A stretch of 64,000 bases of DNA from Pardosa pseudoannulata (taxonomy: Eukaryota > Arthropoda > Arachnida > Araneae > Lycosidae): assembly GCA_032207245.1 (NCBI GenBank), contig CM063500.1, positions 39,494,123 through 39,558,122 on the forward strand, in the 5' to 3' direction. A program made the translations under genes and the position numbers. Every line of letters starts with the position of its first letter. Position 1 is the first letter of the stretch. Shown here one piece after another: positions 1 to 12,185 of the stretch. The notes below the pieces were generated by a model. The model had not been told where the DNA came from. It saw nothing but the letters and a program-made list of their open reading frames with translations, and made no database searches.

Positions 1-498
1 TTTTCTATATTTGAACATTGTAATTTAGATCAGTGGTATTATATTATAATTAAAGACGATATAAAGCAACTTTGGGTTATAAATGACTTTGAAATAACAA
101 CAGCAATGTACTACACCTCAACACTTCTTAATATTAAAATACTATTATTAAGATAGTATTACTTTTTAAAATTATCATTATTTGAAATTAACTAGCCTAT
201 CTTACAAAATTAAATTGTAACAAGTGGTTCAAAATATTTTGGATGAATATGTCAGTGGCATCAATCGGCTAGAACTTCTAAGAAAGCGATTACAGAAGCC
301 TTACACATTAGCAAATTATGACGGACTAAAGTCGTCAGACATTTTGTTGCCTGTTTATGAAAAGTAGAATTGAACTAACTATTTTTCTTCCGTTTATAAA
401 ACTCTTTATCTTTATTTAAGCTTTTGCAAAAAAAAAAAAAAAATCAAAAATTGCATATTTTATCTAGCTAGTTAGGATGAGAAATTTATAAGCATATA
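1..498. other. AT-rich sequence, nothing recognised
   Basis: AT-rich with a short poly(A) run near 428-443. No coding or repeat match inside the window was noticed. Confidence 0.4.
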
Positions 499-2634
499 CA
501 GTGGGCTCCGTTTAATATTATCAGTTTGGAACACCGTGATTTCGATAACAATAACCGATTGATAACAATAAACGATATACAAAATTAGATAAATGTACCC
601 CCTCCTTTAATTCACACGTAATACTAGACTCAAGACTCGAGTTGGTTTTACATGGCCCCTGGATTTTTTCGGCGGCCGAAGACAGACACCCCGACAGAAG
701 GTGGGCAAGCTATGTTCCATGAAGTTCTACAGGAGGGGGGCGAGAGATGCGATTCCGCCCGCGCCAGCTGCGGACATTTTCCCGTGGAGGCGAAAACTTG
801 ACCGAGGGGGGGGGATTCCCCCCGGCCCTCACGAAGAGGGGTGAAAAGGAGATGCCCGGTCGGAACGACGGGGAAAGGACATTATTCTTCGGAAAGGAGG
901 AGAGACCAAGGGAAGTGTTTGTCCGCTCGGCACAATTTATTTTTGTCCTCGGTCTTAATTGAACCCTGTTCGAGTATGAATTGAAGTGTACTTATGTTTT
1001 TTTTTTTTTTTTTTGAAAATCTTCTTAATAATAAATGTTTAGTCAAGAGTTTTGTCGCTGCTGTGATTAATTGTTGGCCACATAGGCTTTAAGCGAACCC
1101 AAGATACCTGCTCCAGTAAAAATAGGCGGGCAGGTATAGAACGAGGCATGCAGACTTCAGAAAGTGCAGCCGGGGACGCGCGAGGCGTTTTACACACACG
1201 TACTACATTTCAAAATAAAATGGAAAAACATACCTTATATTTATGTACTGTATATTATCCTTTCAGGCATTAGAATTGTTTACATAATAAAAATAATGGA
1301 CCAATTGTTGACTGTCTACAAATTTTTCTAAGAAACTCCTACGTAATCATAACGTTTTTAAAATGCGTTTACGTACGTACGTACTATTACGTCTCGTACG
1401 TTTTTTAAAGTCATAGGAACGGTGTTGTACTCCACGTTTCAACACTTTCAATGAAATTCAGAACCTGAGAAATGTTTATCTGAGCTGCAGCATTGCTCTG
1501 ATTCATTTGGTAACCTGACATACAATTTAAAATTTCGATATTTAGTTTTAATGTTAAATCATTCTGCTTTTTGGCTTCTGTCACGCACCCTCTTTTCTAC
1601 CGGTGCGCTACGTTTTAGCGTGAGACCTGCCCGCCTACTTTACTGGGGCAGGTACGTTCGTAAACTGTCGCTGGGATGCATATCTTCTAAAATAATTCCT
1701 CGGAAACCTCTTACAGACGAAATAACATTTTTTATTTACACAAAATTAAGAAAAAAAAAACAATTAAAGAAAATGACATATCAAAATTGAGTCTCAGAGC
1801 CAGTCCTAGCTAAATATTTTAAAGTGACCGAGCATCGTCCTTTCTTTCCACATCAGCGCAGAGAGATGTTTTTCAGCTGGCGGCCCAATCTCGACTCCCC
1901 CAATCTCTCTTCTCTGCTGAACTCCAACAGCCCCCTTCCTTCTTCGGGGGGGGGGTTGTCTGGAAACTTGAGCCCTGCCGAAAAGGGCATACACTCCTCC
2001 TCCGAGAACCTGCAAAAACATCCACCAGTGCCTCCGAAAAACGTTATCAGCCCCCTTTGCCGGCCGGCTTCTTATTTCTCCTAAGAAAAGCCGCGTGGAA
2101 GGGGTCAAAATGGGGCGATTCTCCCAATGTCATTCAGAGCACACAAAGTCGTGGGTGCAAATTCCTTACAGCTTCCATATCGACAAGCTGCATGTAAGCG
2201 AGCAAGGCATAAAATGTAAATATGCTCCTTCTCAATTCAGAATAGAATTTGTTGCTTTCTGCTTATCTGACAACTATTGAACACCAGCAGGGTGTACGTA
2301 TTTCTGAAACACTCCAAGAACTGTAAATTCCCACTCATTTGTTTTTTCTCCTTTTCCCTGGGTGGAAGAGGGAGAATTCTTGGAAATAAAAACGAGAACG
2401 ATGGAAAAAAAAATAAAGAATGGGTTCCTTCCGAATACATTGTAAATATTCCTTTGTCAGTTAAAATGAGGTTCGGAAACTGATAACATTAACCCATGCA
2501 ACGATCCCATAATTGATAATTTTATCGCGATAATTTTAACATATAAATGAATAGAGAAAATCGGTACCAGGTGATTTCGATAACAATAAGCGATTGATAA
2601 CATTAACCGCGATAACATTAAGCGGAGTCCATTG
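499..2634. mobile_element. pogo/Tigger-like DNA transposon, non-coding (TA target duplication)
   Basis: Ends are inverted: left CAGTGGGCTCCGTTTAAT, right (reverse complement) CAATGGACTCCGCTTAAT, each followed by repeated GATAACAATAA-type motifs. TA flanks both sides (497-498 and 2635-2636), as in the Tc1/mariner/pogo group. No transposase reading frame was found in 2136 bp. Interior blocks near 650-950 and 1830-2110 are much more GC-rich than the surroundings and may be captured or nested sequence. A shorter relative with the same ends lies at 24859-25359. Confidence 0.7.
1104..1660. repeat. Inverted repeat inside the pogo-like element
   Basis: About 36 bp near 1106-1140 (ACCTGCTCCAGTAAAA, then TAGGCGGGCAGGT) recurs in reverse complement near 1624-1656, with few mismatches. 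It could mark a nested element or a fold-back segment. Confidence 0.55.
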
Positions 2635-2636
2635 TA

Positions 2637-3407
2637 CTACTCGAAACTTGAAATTTCATATATACATGAAGTATTATCGTTATGAAATGAAATAGCCTTT
2701 AGGGCAGGTCCTAGAGGGGGGGTCCTGAACAGCAGGGCACTGCGACCTGAGGTCTATTTATACCCCAAAAAAGAGAGAAAAACATAAAGGAACGAGAAAG
2801 GATGAACAGATCTCTGAGGTACCTGGGGGTTGCGCAACCTGTGTCTACATCAAGTAGGCAAATCCCTTGAGAAGTGTCCGATAACATAATCTCCAGAGAC
2901 AGGGTATCCGGCTATATCCCTGGACGCTGAGTACCCATTATAACCACCTTTTACGGCATGCATGACCTCCATTGGGACTATTTTTTTACATCCGGTCACT
3001 ACATGGACGATTATCGTCAAATATACAGTGAATCAAAGTAAAATTAACACACTTTTTTTGAGTTCAATTTGGTATTTCAAAAGAGAAAAATACGAAAGTT
3101 TGATGAATTATTAGCTTCAATAACAAATGAAATTGTTAATAAGTGTTTTTACACAATGGAATTTATGCTTTACACACTATTTAAACCACAATATACAAAT
3201 TTATATGGAGAGATAAAAAAAAATTAACATCAAAGTAAAACGCGTACACTATACTAAATTTTCAATTTTAGAAGATATAAAAATATGACATAGTGACCGC
3301 TTACATATTCGTCTTCTTTTTAACTATGAAACCCTATGAGAAACAATGGTAAATTTAGACTTCATGTTACGACAAATATATGTATATATATAATGTTCGT
3401 GTATGTG

Positions 3408-3408
<1 letters not shown>
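2637..3408. other. Unclassified sequence, partly GC-richer
   Basis: 2700-2990 is of mixed composition and looks like an old repeat, but no second copy was noticed. 3000-3408 is AT-rich. No gene seen. Confidence 0.35.
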
Positions 3409-3795
<387 letters not shown>

Positions 3796-4010
3796 ATTAT
3801 ATGTGTGTGTGCGTATATATGCAGGGCCAGGACTAATAGGTGTGCAGTACGTTCATACACGAAGGTGGCTAATTTTCTAGGGCGGATAATAGAATATCAT
3901 CCAGATATGCGCATTCATAGGTGGCAGTCAAATACTATATTGTACCGAGGAATAGGGGGCAGCCAAATACTACTTTGCCCGCAGGCCACTAACAGCCCCG
4001 AACTGGATCA

Positions 4011-4132
<122 letters not shown>

Positions 4133-4892
4133 CAGTCTATATTCTTTGCTGTAACAATGTTCCGGGCGTACTAGTGTTAAATATCTTTCAGGATTATACC
4201 AGTCCTTTGTGTTATATGATCGTTTCTTGTCTTTTTCCATTAATGTATTTGTATGCATTATTTTAGAACAGATTAAGAAACAAGATGGATATATCTAGAT
4301 TTACCTGGACTTCAAGATATCGGCTATTAAGGCTCTTAGCAGATTTTGGATATTTTTTTTTTAATTTGGTCTCGAGTGGTTGGTAATATTTTTATCGCAT
4401 TATGTCGCTCCTAATCGTCCATCGCATGGTCTTTTTTTCTTTTTTTTATAAGCAGAAAAGTTTGGCAATTGCTCCAATAACATTAATTTCTAATTTAAAA
4501 TAGAGAGTAAAATTAGTTAAGTGTATCTCAACGTATCAACCAACTCTGTCAGATTTTTTTTTAAGTGACATTGGGACATACGGAGGTAAAAATAAACAAG
4601 ATAAACAATGAGATCCAAGTAGACAAACGAGGAATAAATTTTTATTTTCTCCAACAATTCTAGCTATGTTTTAACACTTCAGAAACTCTCCTCGTACTTC
4701 TATTTTTACCTTGTACTACATATCTAAAAACTGCTACATTTGTTTACGCTATTCATTGAGAATATATTTTAAAATAAAGGGATATTCAAAATGAATCATC
4801 CGATTACAAAATTCCATCTTTTCGAAAATAAACGCCACACAGTCATAAGTAATGCATGAATACAAATATTAGTTTGTTGGTAGGTTAGTTGG

Positions 4893-5275
4893 AGTAGCAT
4901 GGACTATAGTTTTTTGCTACTCGAAGGCTAATGAGATTAACTGCTTAACCCCTTCTCGACTAAAGTCTCGTATATGCAATGCAGCGATTTCACTTTTATC
5001 ATTCCAGCGTCGCCTCCACGCGATAATCTCCGGTTGATATTGAGAGACCAACGTCACGTATGTGTAATAGATCTGAACGTTTTATTTTAATTTTTAAATG
5101 CCAGATTTTACTACTAGATGGCGTTAAACAGCAAGGGTTTTCACAACGGTCGACTCTTATAGCATTTACGTGTGGTCCTCAATGGGTTAAACGAATTCCG
5201 AAAGGCTATGAACATCAGTAGGTGAACACGCCAGCAGTGGTTTTCAAACCCATGATCTCCGGTTCCGAAGGGCAG
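4893..5275 (-). mobile_element. tRNA-derived SINE, split by a piggyBac MITE
   Basis: Minus-strand copy of the SINE described at 62074-62247. The 3' body (4893-4948) and the rest with the B box (5187-5275, GGTTTTCAAACCCATG in plus reading) are separated by the MITE at 4949-5186. In intact copies the site reads CTGCTTAAAGCCAATTC; here CTGCTTAA is followed by the MITE and then by TTAAACGAATTCC, so the SINE resumes exactly at its TTAA. Confidence 0.8.
4945..5190. mobile_element. piggyBac-type MITE with TTAA duplication
   Basis: 238 bp between TTAA copies at 4945-4948 and 5187-5190. Ends are TTAACCCCTTCTCGAC and (reverse complement) TTAACCCATTGAGGAC. It is non-coding. A diverged copy of its interior occurs in reverse at about 48290-48435. 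Confidence 0.75.
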
Positions 5276-5319
5276 CATGAATATAGGGGGGAAATCCATA
5301 TTTCCCCCCTATATTCATG
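5276..5319. repeat. Perfect 20-bp hairpin
   Basis: Arms 5276-5295 and 5300-5319 are exact reverse complements around a 4-base loop (CCAT); the core is ATATAGGGGGGAAAT. It abuts the broken edge of the SINE. It may be a DNA repair product or a structure-forming insert; role unknown. Confidence 0.9.
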
Positions 5320-5377
5320 TTTTATACTGTAAACAATAAATAATGCTACTGTATTGTTCCTGAAGCTATGTCCCGAA

Positions 5378-6505
5378 CAGTGGCGTGCGGTAGGTTTTCA
5401 TGCAGGGTGTGCAGAGAGCAACAACAAAAATAATAATAAAACCATAAAAATGTACATTAAACACTTCTTTAATGTTTATTATTCATTTGTATACAAAATC
5501 CACACGTCTACCCGTATTACTAATAAAATAACGAAAAACTTACATTTTCAGCAAACGTAACACCACACGGCGCCCGCCGCTGCGGTGCCTCATCAGAATG
5601 TCATTGGTGCCGACAAACCGAACGTCTATTCCACGTGCAGAGGATTTCACTGCATGTTGACGCAATAGAACGAACTGTTTCTCGTTCAGTCAGTGGATTA
5701 AATTATATCTATTAATTGTTTTTAACATTTGGAAATCATATAATCTGCAAAAAACATCTTCACAATTTTTAAAAACAAAACCAGGGATATGGTGTTACAG
5801 ATATAACTTATATACTGTCTGTAAAACACAATAAATGGTAAAATTTGGACTGTTCTGTTAAAATTTGTTTCTTTTTTGTCTAACAAAACAAAATTGTTTT
5901 TCAGCGAATTATTTTTATAAATATTATACGTCACCAAAATTACTTTACCACACTAAAACATTTCCCTTTATATTGATGAAATACTTGTTTTATATTTCCA
6001 TGAAAACAAAATCTTACAATATATAAATTTAAACATTAACCATCTGCAAAATCGTATGGCCAGTTAATCAGTTAAAAAAAACAAAATCGTTTCAGCACGT
6101 AAGTCCCCGCTCTAATACAACGCTTAATAATTAATAAACCGTACCTGATTCTGAATGATTCTGATGATTCTGAATGTCAAGAGCAGGAAAAATAGCTGCA
6201 TTTGCCTCAGTGCTATAGTATGCTGTGCTTCGCCAGTAGCCCAGACATATAAAGCGTGATTTTCTATTAGTGCGCAGTGCGTACACAAAAAAAAAAAAAA
6301 AATTCTTATGTTCGCTTGCTTTTGAACACGCTACATGGTGCAGCAACTAGTACCGCACGCACTGCGAGAATACAAGCAAGAAAATAAACATATTTGAATA
6401 TATTATAAATAATATTTATTATATACCATATAAAGATAGGTAGACATAGGTGCAGAAAATTTTTGTCTCTCATAATTTTGCCAGGGTGTGCACTGCACGC
6501 CATTG
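5378..6505. mobile_element. hAT-family element, non-autonomous, with 8-bp target duplication
   Basis: 1128 bp flanked by GTCCCGAA at 5370-5377 and 6506-6513. Ends CAGTGGCGTGC and (reverse complement) CAATGGCGTGCA form imperfect inverted repeats that continue into a shared GCAGGGTGTGCA-like block. The 8-bp duplication and CA(G/A)TGGCG ends are typical of hAT. No transposase frame is visible. Confidence 0.85.
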
Positions 6506-6763
6506 GTCCCGAAAGCTGTTTTAGAAGCTTTTCAGCGGCAAAAGTGATAATAGCGTCCGCGTTGCAGAGAAATTTTCGTGTGCTGCCATTTGCGAAATGT
6601 AAATCTGTAATCGCTTTTAGGCGTGAATTTTGTAAATGTAAATAGAATGAACCCATCATCTCTCCTATTTCGTTTTCCAACGAGGTACCGCCCGATAGAG
6701 ATTCGTCGTTTCCTAAACACGGAGCTATCTACGCATTTGGATCGGCCGAAATGGACCTTCATG

Positions 6764-7577
6764 TTAACCCTTTGACAGTTTCATTTTTTTTTTCAGAATT
6801 CGATTTGAAAAATGTCACATTTTTTTATTGCATTTTTTTTTTGTTCATTTTACATTTTTAAGTAAAGATATGTTATTTAAATTAACATTTCTAATATTTT
6901 TAAGCATTTATTACAACTTTTTTTCTTTCTATGAAATCATCATAGAACTGAAGTTTAACTTTTGTCTCATCGATATCCAAGTTCATTTTTGGAATTCCAG
7001 TGAAAGCAAATCTAGGAGGCGGATCCGAAGGATTATCACAATTCATTTTAAAAAATTGTCTTGCTTGACTGATACCATCTGTACTATTATCAGAGTCACT
7101 ACTATGCAGTTCATCTAGTAAACTTTCGCTACTATCATTTATAGATAATTCAGTTTCTGATTCCGAGCCACAGTTCGAATCACAAGAAATTAGCTCCATA
7201 AGCTCTGAATTATCCATTATTTAAAAGTAAAAATATATGATTCAACTCTTACATCAATAAAATCATTAGGCGGTTAGTAAAATATAACCAGAAAGCTATA
7301 AACTGAAAGATAACAATTAGTCTCCTGATACAAAACATGCGAAAAAACCCGCGCTTTTCAACCAATCAGAGTAGAAAGTATAATAAACTGCAAACTATCA
7401 TTTACTGGACAACTATCGTCATCTATACGAATAATTTGTTACTAAAATTGGAAAAAAAACGGCCAAAAAAGTGCAAGCGAAATAGAAATCAGATTACCCG
7501 TACGCCGTACGGGCAAATCAGTAAACGCCTGAAAGCTGTGTCCGTACGGCGTACGGGCAAAACAAGGAAGGGGTTAA
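6764..7577 (-). mobile_element. piggyBac-like element, internally deleted
   Basis: TTAA at 6764-6767 and 7574-7577 bound ends TTAACCCTTTGAC and (reverse complement) TTAACCCCTTCC. The remnant transposase start reads leftward from near the right end. Two 17/15-bp palindromes (7497-7513 and 7542-7556, CCGTACG-N-CGTACGG) lie 44 bp apart next to the right end as subterminal repeats. Full piggyBac elements are 2-3 kb, so most of the transposase is gone. Confidence 0.7.
6900..7217 (-). pseudogene. piggyBac transposase N-terminal fragment
   Basis: 105-codon open frame. Residues 1-50 are rich in Ser, Asp and Glu, as in piggyBac N-termini, and PPPRFAFTGIPKMNLDID near residues 67-85 matches the start of the piggyBac DDE domain (usually F.FTG.PG). 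It stops after FYDDFIERK with none of the catalytic aspartates. The frame is open but cannot encode an active transposase. Confidence 0.65.
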
Positions 7578-7724
7578 GCAACTGACCACCTAGGTTACCT
7601 AATATGACTCCATGCGATACCGTCAGGGCATGATATGCGTAACCAAAGGAAGTTTTATAGAACACTTCTAAAAAAAAATTCCATATTTTTTCTTAGTCTT
7701 CCACGTATTACTTATCATTCTGTG

Positions 7725-7860
7725 TCATTTATTTATGAAAATATAAAATTTTAGAATCAGGTAATTCGTTTTGAATAATCTTATATTTTGCCTAAATTTA
7801 TAAAAATATAAAATTTTGGAATCGGGTAATTCGCTTTGTAAAACCTTATATTTTGCCAAA
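7725..7860. repeat. ~63-bp unit repeated twice
   Basis: Two adjacent copies that share AAAATATAAAATTTT, GGTAATTCG and TTATATTTTGCC, offset about 63 bp. 7890-8000 continues as short AT-rich imperfect repeats. Confidence 0.7.
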
Positions 7861-8119
7861 ATTAACATCGCAGCAACTCGATTCATCATATAATCACATA
7901 CGATATTATCATATATTATCATCATATTATTAAATAGTATATGAATATACGATTATTAAATACGATTTGAATATATGATTATGAAATACGATTATTATAA
8001 AAGTATAATTTTATGGGATAGAAATGCACAGTTAGATTAACATCATTATAAGTTCGTGCAGAGGAAGTATGAAAATGGCTGATCCAATCAAAGATCAAGT
8101 ATTTGGATTAGACTTTAAG

Positions 8120-10565
8120 ATCATCTTTTTTTCTTTCTTTCAATTTTTTTTAATAAATTTTTTCTAAAACTGAAAGATATGATTTTTTTAAATCACAGAG
8201 ATAATTGTTTAGTTTCAAATTCTATTTCCTAAAATAATTTTTTCAAACTGCTTCTATACAAATTTAAAGATTAAAAGGAAATTGAAAAAAACCACACTGT
8301 AAATTAGGCTTTAATTTTTCTAATGAAATTTTCTTGAAATTGGATGATTTACGGTTTTTTTTAATCACCTAGAAAATTGTTTAGCTTCAAATTCTATTTC
8401 CTAAAATAATTTTTTCAAACTGCTTCTATACAAATTTAAAGATTAAAAGGAAATTGAAAAAAACCACACTGTAAATTAGGCTTTAATTTTTCTAATGAAA
8501 TTTTCTTGAAATTGGATGATTTGGTTTTTTAAAAAAAAAAACCCAGAAAATTGTTTAGCTTCAAATTCTATTTCCTAAAATAATTTTTTCAAACTGCTTC
8601 TATACAAATTTAAAGATTAAAAGGAAATTGAAAAAAACCACACTGTAAATTAGGCTTTAATTTTTCTAATGAAATTTTCTTGAAATTGGATGATTTGGTT
8701 TTTTAAAAAAAAAAACCCAGAAAATTGTTTAGCTTCAAATTCTATTTCCTAAAATTATTTTTTCAAACTGCTTCTAAACAAATTTAAAGATTAAAAGTAA
8801 ATTGAAAAAAAAAACACTGTATAGATGTATAGATTAGGCTTTAATTTTTTTTATGAAATTTTCTTGGAAATGGATGATTTGGGTTTGTTTTAATCACCCA
8901 GAAAATTGTTTAGCTTCAAATTCTAATTCTTTAAATTATTTGTTCATACTGCTTCTAAACAAATTTAAATGTTAAAAGTAAATTGATAAAAAAAACACAC
9001 TGTATAGATTATGCTTTAATCTTTTTAAATGAAATTTTCTTGGAATTGGATGAATTGGGGTAAATTTTTAAACCACCCAGAAAATTGTATAGTTCCAAAT
9101 TCTAATTCCTAATTTCCTAAAATTCCCTTATTTCCTAAAATCCTAAATTATTAATCTTAAAATTATTATTTTCAAACTGCTTCTAATGAAATTTAAAGAT
9201 TAAAAGTAAATTGAAAAAATAACACTGCAAAGATTAGGCTTTAATTTTTCTAATGAAATTTTCTTGAAATTGGATGATTTGGTTTTTTTAAAAAAAAACC
9301 CAGAAAATTTTTTAGCTTCAAATTCTATTTCCTAAAATTATTTTTTCAAACTGCTTCTAAACAAATTTAAAGATTAAAAGTAAATTGAAAAAAAAAAACA
9401 CTGTATAGATTAGGCTTTAATTTTTTTAATGAAATTTTCTTGGAATTCGATGATTTCGGATTTTTTTTAATTTCCTAGAAAACTGTATAGCTTCAAATTC
9501 AAATTCCTAATTCCCTAAAATTCCCTTATTTCCTAAATTCCCTTATTTCCTAAAATCCTAAATTATTAATCTTAAAATTATTTTTTCAAACTGCTTCTAA
9601 ACAAATTTAAAGATTAAAAGTAAATTGAAAAAAAAAACACTGTATAGATGTATAGATTAGGCTTTAATTTTTTTTATGAAATTTTCTTGGAAATGGATGA
9701 TTTGGGTTTTTTTTAATCACCCAGAAAATTAATTGTATAGCTTCAAATTCAAATTCCTAATTCCCTAAAATTCCCTTATTTCCTAAATTCCCTTATTTCC
9801 TAAAATCCTAAATTATTAATCTTAAAATTATTATTTTCAAACTGCTTCTAATGAAATTTAAAGATTAAAAGTAAATTGAAAAAAAAACACCGTATAAATT
9901 AGGTTTTAATTTTTTTTAATGAAATTTCCTTGGAATTGGATGATCTACGGTTTTTTTTAATCACCTAGAAAATTGTTTAGCTTCAAATTCTAATTCCTAA
10001 AATTATTTGTTCAAACTTCTTCTAAACAAATTTAAAGATTTAAAGTAAATTTTTAAAAAAACACACTGTATAGATTAGGCTTTAATTTTTTTAATGAAAT
10101 TTTCTTGGAATTCGATGATTTCGGATTTTTTTTAATTTCCTAGAAAACTGTATAGCTTCAAATTCTAATTCCTAAAATTATTTTGAAACTGCTTCTAAAC
10201 AAATTTAAAGATTAAAAGTAAATTAAATAAAACACATTGTATAGATTAGGCTTTAATTTTTTTAATGAAATTTTCTTGAAATTGGATGATTTGGGGAAGG
10301 GGGTTTAAATCACACAGATAATCGTTTAGATATACGTTTATCGTTTCACGATATCTAATTTTATTTCATAATTTTTTTTCCTAAACTGTTGCAAGTATAA
10401 AGACTAAAATCGTAAAAAAAAAAAAAATAAAATAAAAAAAAAATTAAAAAATCATTCTGTGTGGATTACGGTTTAAACTCTCTTATTTTTTCTTACTTGC
10501 TTTTTTTTAATGAAATTTTTTCCAGGAATAGGAGTACTCTATTTTTTCAATCACATAGATAATCG
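8120..10565. repeat. Satellite array, ~175-bp unit, about 12 copies
   Basis: The marker TTAG(C/T)TTCAAATTCTA recurs at about 8211, 8383, 8558, 8731, 8912, 9091, 9314, 9489, 9739, 9979 and 10154. Usual spacing is 172-181 bp; three units are 223-250 bp because of extra CCTAAATTCCCTTATTTCC blocks. Each unit also carries AAACTGCTTCTA and GGCTTTAATTTTT. Early units are nearly identical; units after about 10330 are badly decayed. Confidence 0.92.
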
Positions 10566-11849
10566 CCAATACAAGCATCCTTACGCATTTTAGTATGTTT
10601 GACAGGTAATTCCCCCTAATAAGATTTTCATGTTAACAAAAGTTTTTTTTTAAGGCGGGAGTAAAATGCAAAGCTGGTCTTCTGAAAATGATTAAATACA
10701 ACCTGCTTAGAAAATGCCAAATTTCTCTAGCACTTTGATGGGTTCGCGAATAATCCAGCTTTAAAAGGGTTGCAGTTAAAGAACAAAAGATTTCTTCATA
10801 TGCAGATCTCGTGCAATTATCTCGCTGACGCTCTGAGAATCACTATCTGTTTCGGAATCACTGACTTTGCAGATTTTTCACGGTCTATGTCCTTTGACTC
10901 ATTCCTCCCAGAGAAAATGAGACTTCGACATTAAAGAATTGTTTCTATAGCTAGATTTATGCTGGATGTATGGTGGAAAGGAAAAATCACAACCATTTAT
11001 TGCAATCTGGCCGATTAAGACAAACTAAAAATCGACATAGTTGCTGTTGTTCTTAGAGTATTGATCGATGAGAATACGTAAATCTGGAGTTCTACAATCA
11101 TATTTGATCGCGTTCTATTAAAACTTTTTACATGTTCCCCTAGAACTAAGTGTTTTTTTTCAAAATGGGGTGCATTTAAAGCATGTATTTCATGATTTCC
11201 TCTAAAGCAAGGTCGGATTTAAACTTTGAACCACTCCGTGAAAAACAATTATTCTATAAAAATAACATATTATATATATACATTCTATAAAATAATTAAT
11301 AAATTAACTATAGAGCAATTATTCTATAAGAAAAAGGTATATTTACTTAAAATACTTCATTCAACAAAAAAAGCTAACGAAATAATTTAGACGAATTCAC
11401 ACGAAAAAAAATAATTAAAATTTAAAAGGGCTTTTTTGTTACTTTTCTATTTTACCAGATGCTTAATTATAATTCAGTTATATAAAATATATACAACTCT
11501 ATATCTCTGAAACCTAGTAAATCTAAAGGATGATTATAAAATATGATACAGTAAAAGGTAAAAGATATTAAGCAGATTGTAACAAAAAAAAAATTAAAAT
11601 GATACAAACAGGTTTAGAAAGGGGAAATGACAAGGAACGTTCTAAACGTAAGTCACGTCATTTTTTTTTTCGCAAAAACTTCATTTGAAAAAAAAATGTC
11701 TCTTGCACTATTTTTTCATCATAGTTGCTTGCGATATAGAGACAATTGTCGTGGCATGCAATCCGTCTGTAGAAACCACTCTGGTAAAACTACCCTGCTA
11801 TGCAAGGAATTGTCCCACAGCCTGCTCCTCAGCCTTGTTTTGGAAGTGG
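10566..11849. other. AT-rich sequence, nothing recognised
   Basis: No coding similarity and no repeat pairing was noticed. Short poly(A) and poly(T) runs only. Confidence 0.35.
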
Positions 11850-12185
11850 CACTCTTAAGACCCCTCCACATTATGGTCCACTGCAAACCATTACCACTGT
11901 CTGAAGGGGATATGACTTATCGAGGTCAATGATGGCAGAAGATAAAATGGCCTTGGCGGAGGATGGCTTCGGAAGTGGTTTTTCTCCAAAGATCAAAGAC
12001 AACCATCATGCTCTACCAAAGTGATCAGAAGATTCTATGGACGCATCTAAGCGCTATAGTCATTTAGTAACCCAGTGCGTGGATGCAACCCGTGACCCAT
12101 CGATCAAGGTCGCCATCAGGACCAGTACTGGAGTGGTGAACAATTGGCCATAGTATGAAGGCTACATTAGAGGGCGGCTTTCAGT
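11850..12185 (+). repeat. Unclassified interspersed repeat, copy 1
   Basis: Pairs in direct orientation with 18497-18815. Shared blocks include ATGGTCCACTGCAAACCATT, GGATGGCTTCGGA and GGTTTTTCTCCAAAGATCAA. It is GC-richer than its surroundings. The next ~350 bp (12185-12540) has similar composition and may belong to it. The family was not identified. Confidence 0.8.

Noticed and set aside
747..962. 71-codon frame in the GC-rich part of the pogo-like element
   Set aside because: Low-complexity Arg/Gly/Glu content from G-rich sequence; no transposase motif.
6131..6762. Minus-strand frames of 71-124 codons across the hAT end
   Set aside because: They cross the element boundary and host flank and contain no hAT transposase motif.
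7337..7585. 82-codon frame over the piggyBac subterminal palindromes
   Set aside because: Runs through terminal repeats of the transposon and has no motif.
8120..10565. CRISPR-like array
   Set aside because: Units are contiguous ~175-bp tandem copies without unique spacers, in a eukaryotic context.
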